DNA of 64,000 nucleotides from Bos javanicus. Taxonomy: Eukaryota > Chordata > Mammalia > Artiodactyla > Bovidae. The stretch's first letter is position 1. Each line of letters starts with the position of its first letter. The translations under genes and the position numbers were made by a program. The notes beneath the pieces are model-generated. The model saw only the letters and a program-made list of their open reading frames with translations, was not told the origin of the DNA and searched no databases. The stretch covers positions 61,201,689 to 61,265,688 of the forward strand of contig NC_083881.1 of assembly GCF_032452875.1 (NCBI RefSeq). Reading direction: 5' to 3'. This document shows positions 56,622 through 64,000 of this stretch, piece after piece.

Positions 56622-56812
56622 CACTTCCCTGGTGGTCCAGCGGCTAAGACTCCGAGCTTGCAATGCAGGGGACCTGGGTTTGATTCCTGGTCAGAGAACT
56701 AGATCCCATATGCCGAAACGAAAGATCTCATATGCCAAAACAAAGATGGAAGATCCCGTACGTGGCAACTAAGACCCAGTGCAGCCAAATAAATAAACAT
56801 GTTTTTAAAAAG
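56622..56812 (+). mobile_element. tRNA-Glu-type SINE, forward
   Basis: 'acttccctggtggtccagcggctaagactcc' to 'agtgcagccaaataaataaac'. Confidence 0.82.
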
Positions 56813-57414
56813 TCAGTAATCATACTACCTGGAAAAGGTCCTTATTATCTAATGTTTGCTGGTCAATCTCCTCACGTCACCAATTTGAATTTTACTTTGC
56901 TAAATGATTTTTGTGACTTCAACTACTGATATTTTCCTGACTTTAGGCAAAAAAAAAAAAAGGAGACACTCCTATGTATTTACTGCCAGAGAAATAAGAA
57001 ATGTATTTAACGAAATTGCAAAAGTATCTGAAGACATGCCAAAGTACAAAACATTATAGTTTGGTTTATTTTATGCTTAATTTTCATTTTTTTCATAGAT
57101 ATACATTAATCTTATTTTGTAGATATGCTTTAATTTTCATTTAGTAGATATGTTACTTTCAGTAGCAGATATATGCAATATTCAGACACAGATTTCAGGT
57201 GGGAAGGGAGAAATAATAACATTTCTGGTATGTAAAAAAATTTTTTTTCACTATTATTTCCCTGAGAGGAAGATGTTACGCATCTTATTTTTCTATATAA
57301 AAATTCTCAACGGGGAACAAAATTGGATACCTGGATAACAGAGGCTACCTGGCAATGTCTGAAGACGCTTTTGGTTGTCAGGACTTGGGAAGGAGGGATT
57401 GCCTGGCACTTGGT
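56813..57414. other. CTHRC1 intron 1, part
   Basis: AT-rich, with several 'tagatat' repeats at 57100-57170. No gene. Confidence 0.45.
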
Positions 57415-57423
57415 AGATGGTAG

Positions 57424-57732
57424 TGAAAGTCGCGCAGTTGTGTCAGACTCTTTTCGACCCCATGAACTATACAGTCCATGGAATTCTCCAGGCCAGAATA
57501 CTTGAGTGGGTGGCCTTTCCCTTCGCCAAGGGATCTTCCCAACCCAGGGATCGAACCTAGGTCTCCTGCAATGCAGGAGGATTCTTTACCAGCTGAGCCA
57601 CCAGGGAAGCCCAAGAATAGTGGTGTGGGTAGCCTATCCCTTCTGCGGGGGATCTTCCTGACCCAGGAATCGAACCGGGTTCTCCTGCATTGCAGGCGGA
57701 TTCTTTACCAACTGAGCTTTCAGGGAAGCCCC
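57424..57732 (-). mobile_element. Bov-tA SINE with two tRNA heads
   Basis: One Bov-A unit and two successive tRNA-like heads within one 9-bp duplication AGATGGTAG (57415-57423 and 57733-57741). Confidence 0.88.
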
Positions 57733-57741
57733 AGATGGTAG

Positions 57742-58799
57742 GGGTGTTGCTAAGCATGCCAGATGCACAGCACTGTCCCCACAACAAAGAATCACCTGAT
57801 TCCAAAAGTCAACTGTGCTATGGTTGAGAATTTTTATTCACCTTTTTTATCTAAAAAACTGCATTGAGAGGCCGCATAATTTTACTGAATTCGGTTCCAC
57901 AGGTATTAATCTGTCTTCTTTCATTTTGAAATGCTAACCCAGCACATGATCGGTACCAGGCAGGGCTTCCGCTAAGGTCTGCGGAATGAACCCCTGTTTC
58001 TTTCACTGGCCACCAGGGGGCAGAGCTTGCTGGACGCTTGAAAGGAAGGCTTTGAAAGACCCTGTACAAAGAAGCTGCTTTATAGAATCTGTTGAAACCT
58101 TAATGACTGCGAGGATTCTTTTCCCCCAGCAAAACCAAATCCAATCTACAGGATGCACCTGAGCCTGGCTGCACAATAAACTTTTCCAAGTCGGGCTAGA
58201 GTTGTGGGAAACCTCAGGTTCTGTAAATCCTTGGAGGGAAAGGAAAAAAAATTGCTGGCTTTATGGGGAAAAAGGGTATTTTGTGTATCATAACTACAGA
58301 CTCGTAAAATGCAGACTGCACATGAACCACATTCATTTGGTACAGTTTAAAACAATTTAGACACTCAAAATAGAACTATAGCCCTGAACACATAGTCTGC
58401 TTTGTGGAGGAAAATTACATAGTACATCACCAAAAAGTGCAGTGTGGAAGGGCAGGAATTTTTTTCCTGAGCTTTTGAATCTGGCATAGAACTAGCTGCC
58501 AGGGAGCTTGGTTTATTAGCTCAGTTTACAATGGCAACTTAAAAAATTCAAAACAGTTTGTTTTTATTTTAAAATTAAAAAAAAAAATGCCCCTTTTATG
58601 TCCTGCAATGATTGTATAACCCATATTGGCTCAATGACTGAAGTTTATTATATGCCAAGGAATGTGATCGTTTTGAAAGGATCCTTCTTGCTACAAGGGC
58701 AGAAAACCACTCTGCCCTCCAATGGGTTTGCTGACTTTTAGAAGGAAAGAGCTTTAAGCAAACAGACCTGCCCATAGATTAGCCCCTCAGAAATCACTT
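57742..58799. other. CTHRC1 intron 1, repeat-poor part
   Basis: A 1-kb stretch without recognised repeats, holding the CTCF-like motif at 58007-58026. It could be a regulatory segment. Confidence 0.5.
58007..58026. promoter_or_regulatory. CTCF-like motif in CTHRC1 intron 1
   Basis: The sequence TGGCCACCAGGGGGCAGAGC matches the known CTCF core (CCACNAGGGGGCAG) closely. It lies 1.8 kb inside CTHRC1 intron 1 in DNA where I recognise no repeat. Binding is inferred from the motif alone. Confidence 0.55.
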
Positions 58800-58925
58800 G
58801 GGTGACTTCCCTGGCAGTCCAGTGGTTAAGATTCCCCACTTCCAGTGCAGGGCACATGAGTTCATCTTTGGTCAGGGAACTAGGATACTGCATGCCATGG
58901 GGGCCACCAAAGAAAGAAAGAACTT
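58800..58925 (+). mobile_element. tRNA-Glu-type SINE, forward
   Basis: 'gacttccctggcagtccagtggttaagattcc' to 'ccaccaaagaaagaaag'. Confidence 0.8.
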
Positions 58926-59399
58926 GGGCTATTTATTGCTCTCCTGGAAACTGTCTGATCCCTCCGTTCAGTTGTCATGCTCCTACCTGTGGGCACCTGA
59001 AGACCCAGCTTGTCTGGAAGGACTGACTGACCATCTGCCTAAATACAGCAACGAAATGGGTCCTTGGAGGGCTAGTGCTGGGCCCCTTCATTTTCTCTTC
59101 TGATCATAAACCCTCTGAGCTATTTCTGGCCCAGCTGTGACAAAGTAAACTGCAGCACATACTCCCTAGGAAGTTGACCCAACATGACTCACTATCATCA
59201 AGTTACAAAGAGTTGGACCGATACTGGGTGAGGGTTGTTATTCTATCCCGCTGGCAGACGTGGCCACCAGCCCCAACAAAGGACACGTTGCAAGTCCCTG
59301 GCCCAGGCCCACCCAGGGGATTAGCGAATCCAAGGTCTCGCTGACAGCTCCTTGGCCTACGTTCTAACCTCCCAGCTCCTTATTCTACTCTCATTGTAG
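58926..59399. other. CTHRC1 intron 1, promoter-proximal part
   Basis: No repeat recognised; leads into the CpG island. Confidence 0.5.
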
Positions 59400-60230
59400 C
59401 CCAAACCCTCTCTCCCTAGGGGCGGGGGCCGAGGGGGGGGGCGGCGCAGAGGTCAGAAATTATTGGGCGACTCCTTGTACTCCGGGCGTCCCACCCAACC
59501 CACGGCGCATCTGAGGTCCACGATGACCCTCTCAGATCAGTCTCCCTTGAGAGTTCTAGGACTCCACCATCCGCAGAGCCCAGGTCCTTTCTTACCCGCA
59601 GACTCAGACAAAGCGGGACCCCCCCAGGGGCCCGCAAGACCCCCACCCCCTTCCCTGGCCCTGCTCCGCGGCTCTGTCCCCTACACCCGACTCACCAGGT
59701 CCACCACCTCCCTCTGCCGGAGCAGAGCCTTTTGCTTCCCTTTGGGGGTGTCGGAGGCGCTCGACGGCGCCCGCAGCTGCAGCAGCAGGAGCAGCAGGAG
59801 GCCGAGGAGCCGCCGCGGGGAGGCGGCGGGGCCCTGGGGGCGCATGGCGCACGGCGGCCCCGGTACGCACGGAGCTGGAGAGGAGAGACCCGGGAGCCGG
59901 GACGACGTGATCACAGTCTGGCCCCGCCGCGCTCCGAGGCCACCACCGCCGGTTGCATGAATGCGCCTTTCACTCGCACGCTTCCCTCTTTTCCCCCTCT
60001 CCCTCCCGCCCCTCCGGACACCAGAGTTTCCATCCAGTAATAGGTCGGAGCCCCCACCCCGATCCCGAAGTGGGGCGGGCTCGGCTGCCGGCCCGCCCAG
60101 TCCTGCGGCCGCCCAGCCCGCCGGGACCCTCGCGGGGCTGTGCAGACCGCGTGGATCGGTGGCCGGCGGAGCCGGGGGAGGTGGGGCGGGGGGGTGGGGA
60201 GGGCGGTGTTGCCGAGGTCAGCGAACCACA
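59400..60230 (-). promoter_or_regulatory. CTHRC1: CpG island and CTHRC1 promoter region
   Basis: This is the only strongly GC- and CpG-rich stretch in the window. It covers CTHRC1 exon 1 and about 400 bases upstream. GC-box-like runs (GGGGCGGG) are at about 60072-60078 and 60183-60190, and another lies just outside at about 60363. No TATA box is seen upstream of the ATG on the minus strand, as expected for a CpG-island promoter. Several long open frames on both strands here are GC-composition artefacts. Confidence 0.8.
59696..59845 (-). CDS. CTHRC1: CTHRC1 exon 1 (signal peptide exon)
   Basis: CTHRC1 is a secreted glycoprotein that limits collagen deposition in injured arteries and takes part in non-canonical Wnt/Frizzled signalling. 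The minus strand starts with ATG at 59845, the first ATG in this frame, and gives 50 codons: MRPQGPAASPRRLLG, a run of leucines forming the signal-peptide core (about residues 12-24), then APSSAS and a basic stretch KGKQKALLRQREVVDL. It ends at a GTGAGT donor. The four exons give 150+222+217+143 = 732 bases, or 243 residues plus stop, the length of human CTHRC1. No frameshift or stop is seen. The exon lies in a CpG island, and its neighbour downstream is SLC25A32, tail to tail. Confidence 0.97.
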
Positions 60231-60574
60231 CAGGTGGAGGCTTTGAGGACAGCGTGGAGATGGCACGGCTTAACTGAACACTGTAGAGATATTGGGTCCA
60301 GGAACACCTGGATCAAACCCCGGCACCATGGACAAGTTCTTTTTTAGGAGATGACATTTGGGGGCGGGGTGGAGGGGATAAGGGAGATGAGAAGGAATCA
60401 TAGGTATCATCGGATTCAAAGCATTGATCCTACTACCTCTGAATACATCATCCCAGGGACCCATGACTCAAAACTTAAGAACCCCTGCTTCATAATGAGT
60501 GATAAAACTTGCAAAACTCCAGGAACCAAATAGTCTTTCACACACACACTCTGTCCTCTTGGCAAGCCTGTGGA
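60231..60574. other. Upstream flank of CTHRC1
   Basis: No gene. A G-rich run is at 60358-60375. Confidence 0.45.
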
Positions 60575-60768
60575 AATGGAAAGACTCTGATGCTGGGAAA
60601 GATTGAAGGCAGGAGAAGAGGGCGACAGGAGATGAGATGGTCAGATGGCATCACTGATTCAACGGACATGAACTTGGGCAAGCTCAGGGAAATGGTGAGG
60701 GACAGAGAAGCCTGGCGTGCTGCAGTCCTTGAGGTCACGAAGAGTTGGACACAACTTGGCAACAGAAC
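60575..60768 (+). mobile_element. Old BovB 3' tail, forward
   Basis: 'gaaagactctgatgctgggaaagattgaaggcagg' to 'gagttggacacaacttggcaacagaacaac'. Diverged; lies about 0.7-0.9 kb upstream of the CTHRC1 ATG. Confidence 0.85.
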
Positions 60769-61679
60769 AACAACTGCTTGCCCCATTCACAGATGAGAAA
60801 ACTGAGGTTCAGGAGGCTAAGCAACATTCAGTGGTAGAAGTCACTCTTGACTTCGCATTGATAATTATCTTTTTCTAACCTCTTCTGTCCTCTGTGCATT
60901 CTGAAAGAAAGCATCCTCAGATACCCTGGTCACCCACCAGCTAGGGTCAGGCTGGAGTATGAGCAACTTTCCTCACCTCTGGCTGGAGTTAGGCAGGACA
61001 GAAGTGTTGCTATACCAATAATCGCAATGTGGAAGTTTCCAACAGAATGGTGATGCTACTGAGGTCAGATTCAGCAGCAGGGTTCTCTTTACATACCCAG
61101 CCAGATTCTGGGAACTTACGGTGGGCTCAACAGATGGATATTAATGAGAAGGAACAGTCTAGCAGAGGAGCAGTTCAGGGCAGTTCTAGGATTGCTCATC
61201 GGGCCAGTGACTAATCTCAGGTAAGTTCCATTCCTGTTTGTCAGAAGAAGCAAACATCCAAATGGGTTCTAAAGCCAGGACTGGCTGCCTGTGTGGGGCC
61301 CAGTACAAACTGAAAATGCAGGGTCCTTTGTTAAAAAATTATTAAGAATTTCAAGATAGTGGTAACAGAATAATCCACTAGGCATGGGATCCTTCTCAGT
61401 GCAGCCACATGGGTTGTTTACCCATGAAACCAGCCCTGTGTAAAGGTGATGCCCTTATGTAGCCAAACCAGGGTGGTGGCAGCAGTCCACAGGCTGCAGA
61501 GGAGAGGTGGGCAACACCAGAGAATCTGTCTTCTATTCAAGCACAGTTCTTGCTGCTGTTACTACCACCCAGTGACTTCAGATGGCCCCTCTCTGTGTAA
61601 ATTTGAGGTCAAGATTGGGGTTTCAGCAATTAGCTAATACTGTATTAACATCCATGCATTTTTTTTCTAAAGATTTTTT
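60769..61679. other. Intergenic DNA upstream of CTHRC1
   Basis: The start ('ttcacagatgagaaaactgaggttcaggaggctaag') is a MIR-like core. The rest is not identified, and the open frames at 61029 and 61446 lack domains. Confidence 0.45.
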
Positions 61680-61857
61680 TGGGATGTGAATCATTTTTAA
61701 AGTCTTTATTGAACTTCTTACAATATTGCTTCTATTTTATGTTTTGGTTTTTTTGGCCATGAGGCATGTGGATCTTAGCTTCTTGACTAGGGACCAAACC
61801 CACACCCCTTGCATTGGAAGGCGAAGTCGTAACCGCTGGACCACCAGGGAAGTCCCA
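61680..61857 (-). mobile_element. tRNA-Glu-type SINE, reverse
   Basis: 'ttttttggccatgaggcatgtggatcttagc' to 'aaccgctggaccaccagggaagtccc'. Confidence 0.82.
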
Positions 61858-62449
61858 ACATCTGTGCTTTTTTAATCTACACATAGCTAATTAAGTTACA
61901 CTGTAAGACAAGTAAACCAGATATCATTGTCTATTTTTCAAAGATAATCTATAATAATGTGTAAGTGCTTTACAGTTCTCACATATCTGATCTCCCAGAC
62001 CCTATAACTCCATGGGTTTGCAAAGTCTTTTATCTTGCTACCTCTGAAATTTGAGTTTTCTTGGTTTAAAACTTAGGCCCATTCTAACTAAATAGGTTTT
62101 AGCTACAGCTGGGGATTCTGGATTAGTTCAGAGTCCTAGGTGCTATTTCCAGAGTGATCCTTCCCAAAGATTTCCAAATGTCTACATATTTTCTGTTCAG
62201 ATATTTTTCTTTTGAACTATTAATGCATTTCTTATCTGTCATAAAAACTCCTTTAAGAGTGACATCTTTAAAATGTTTAATCTTCCCATTTAGAGACATA
62301 ATATAGCTCCCTGTTTTTCCAAATCCTCATTTATGCATAGGTAAAATTTTTCTTTATATAGGTCTTATATATTCCTCATTCTGGCTGTTATGTATTTTGC
62401 TGCTGTTGCAAAGGGAATCTACACCTCCTCACTGATTATATTATTGTTA
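61858..62449. other. Intergenic DNA
   Basis: No gene or nameable repeat. Confidence 0.4.
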
Positions 62450-63065
62450 CATTACCGTGTAACAAATTGCCACAATCTTAGTGACTTAACATGAATTTTA
62501 TTACCTCCCATTTTTGTGGGTCAGGAGTCCAGCACAAGTTAGCATCGTGCAAAGCTGAAGTCATCATACAAAGCTGAAGTCAAGGTGTCAGCTGAGTGAG
62601 TCCTTATCTGGAAGCTTGGCTGGGGAGAGATACACATCCAAGCTTCCTTAAGTTGTTGGCAGAATTTATTTCCTTGTGGTTATAGGACTGAGGTCCCTGC
62701 TTCCTTGTTGTCTGCCATCTGGGGATCATTCGCAGCTTCTAGAGACCACTGTCAGGTCTATGCCATATGGCCCCTTTCACAGATCCTCTCTCACACTTTG
62801 AATCTCTGACTTCAGGAAGGGTACAGTCTTTTTTAAGGGCTCACACAATTAAGTCATACTTGCCCAGGATACTCTCCCTTTTGAGTAAGTCAAAGTAAAA
62901 TGATTAGAGAATTTAATTCCACCTGCAAAATTCCTTCTGCCATATAATGTAACAAGGGAGTGAAATCCATCATATTCCCAGTTTAGCTCATACTCAAGGA
63001 GAGGGGATTATATACCATAGGACAGAAATCTTAGTGGTCATTTCAGATTTCTCTCTACCACGTGT
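62450..63065 (-). mobile_element. MLT1 (MaLR) LTR, reverse
   Basis: 'gtgtaacaaattgccacaatcttagtgacttaac' is the complement of the MLT1 end. 'aaggtgtcagctgagtgag', 'ttaagttgttggcagaatttatttcc' and 'ctcaaggagaggggattat' follow in reverse order of the consensus. Confidence 0.65.
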
Positions 63066-63216
63066 ATCAACTGGCTATAGCTGGCAGCTTTTGATTTTTA
63101 TCACTTGCCTCCTTATGCTACCAAAAGCAAGTTCTTGTGCCTGATGGACAGTGAGGCCAGACAATACTGAAATGTGGAGTTTGGAGAGAAGAAAGGTTTA
63201 TTGTAGGGCTAAGCAA

Positions 63217-63500
63217 GGAGAAGGCAATGGCAACCCACTCCAGTACTCTTGTCTGGAAAATCCCATGGACGGAGGAGCCTCGTAGGCTGCAGTCCATGGG
63301 GTCGCTAAGAGTCGGACACGACTGAGTGACTTCACTTTCAATTTTCACTTTCATGAATTGGAGAAGGAAATGGCAACCCACTCCAGTGTTCTTGCCTGGA
63401 GAATCCCAGGGACGGGGGACCCTGGTGGGCTGCCGTCTATGGGATCACACAGAGTCGGACACGACTGATGCGGCTTAGCAGCAGCAGCAGCAGAAGCAGC
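63217..63500 (+). mobile_element. Bov-A2 SINE, forward
   Basis: A dimer ending in (AGC)n, with the duplication AAGCAAGGAGAA at about 63211-63222 and 63501-63512. Confidence 0.92.
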
Positions 63501-63945
63501 AAGCAAGGAGAAAGGTAGCTCATACCCCCAACCTCCCTGAACTCCCTGAAGGGTTTCAGCAAAGCCTTTATAAAGGCCAGGTGAGGAGGGGCTTTCCAGG
63601 ATATGTGGTCAGCTCATGCACAATTCTCTGATTGGTTGATGTTTAGGTAACAGAGTGGTTTACAAACATTATCAGTTCTTAGGTGCCAGTAGGTCTGGGG
63701 CTATGTACTTGTAATCATCAAGTAGTTAATTTCTTCTATTTGGTGGTGGTTTTTAGCATCTGAAAAACTCTGGAAATATGCATCAGATATTATTATCTGG
63801 GTACTTCAGAGAGGAGCTACAGCAGAGGATATGGGGGAAGGGCCCACCTAGGGAAAGCCCAATAGGGTCCTGTTCAGTTGCACTTATAGAAAGCAACCAG
63901 CCTGGTGGATGGCAAGGTCAGAAAGGCCAGTGAAAGTATTCCAGG
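63501..63945. other. Intergenic DNA
   Basis: Possibly part of an LTR ('tataaaggccaggtgagg' near 63570), but not established. No gene. Confidence 0.4.
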
Positions 63946-64000
63946 GACTTCGCTGGTCCACCAGTGGCTGGGACTTTCCTTCCAATGCAGGGGTGAGTGT
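63946..64000 (+). mobile_element. tRNA-Glu-type SINE, cut by the window end
   Basis: 'gggacttcgctggtccaccagtggctgggactttccttccaatgcaggggtg' matches the head of this SINE family. Confidence 0.75.

Noticed and set aside
59846..59914. In-frame extension of CTHRC1 upstream of the chosen ATG
   Set aside because: The extension can start only with GTG; the ATG at 59845 gives the conserved N-terminus and the family length of 243.
59416..60347. Long overlapping open frames in both directions in the CpG island
   Set aside because: Low stop-codon density from high GC explains them. Only the CTHRC1 exon 1 frame has a conserved protein and a splice donor.
1..64000. A previously undescribed multi-gene defence, biosynthetic or mobile system
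   Set aside because: All coding signals resolve into two known vertebrate genes or known repeat families. The unassigned stretches lack sustained open frames, operon structure or shared motifs.

Overview
The window is nuclear DNA of a ruminant, most likely a bovid. It is packed with the pecoran repeat families BovB (RTE-type LINE), Bov-tA and Bov-A2 SINEs and tRNA-Glu-type SINEs. It also carries parts of two vertebrate genes with clean GT-AG introns. Cattle, sheep and goat cannot be told apart by eye. No bacterial feature, CRISPR array or prokaryotic operon is present.

Two host genes lie tail to tail. SLC25A32 (mitochondrial folate carrier) runs on the + strand: exons 2-7 lie at 13684-20809, and its 3' UTR reaches about 22.0 kb. 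Exon 1 is not in the window, so intron 1 exceeds 13.6 kb. CTHRC1 (collagen triple helix repeat containing 1) runs on the - strand and is complete. Its four coding exons lie at 59845-59696, 54526-54305, 52033-51817 and 44464-44322 and give 243 codons plus a stop. It has a CpG-island promoter at about 59.4-60.2 kb and a 3' UTR to about 43.75 kb. The order matches the FZD6-CTHRC1-SLC25A32 order known in mammals; FZD6 is not in the window.

Layout. 1-13.7 kb is SLC25A32 intron 1 or upstream DNA: a BovB with a long reverse-transcriptase frame, an inverted second BovB, an LTR, a decayed head-to-head BovB pair, Bov-tA SINEs and an L1 3' end. 13.7-22.1 kb is SLC25A32, with three intronic BovB pieces. 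22-43.7 kb is the intergenic space, filled by successive insertions. They include a decayed gammaretrovirus-like provirus (25206-31992, TTAA target duplication, tRNA-His-like primer site), an LTR split by a 5'-inverted BovB, and an ERVL-like provirus inserted in an L1 that itself sits in an MLT1. 43.7-59.9 kb is CTHRC1, whose third intron holds a dead mariner transposon with three later insertions and a nearby duplicate of part of it. 60-64 kb is CTHRC1 upstream DNA with a BovB tail, an MLT1 and SINEs.

I found no undescribed protein system. The most notable observations are structural: a 58-bp inverted repeat in the SLC25A32 3' UTR, a BovB tail that appears to lie inside the CTHRC1 3' UTR, a textbook twin-primed BovB, a BovB reduced to its two ends, a 42-bp coding repeat in the provirus gag region, a SINE placed exactly on a provirus edge, a local mariner duplication, and a strong CTCF-like motif in CTHRC1 intron 1. 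All repeat-family names come from recognition by eye, not from a database search.
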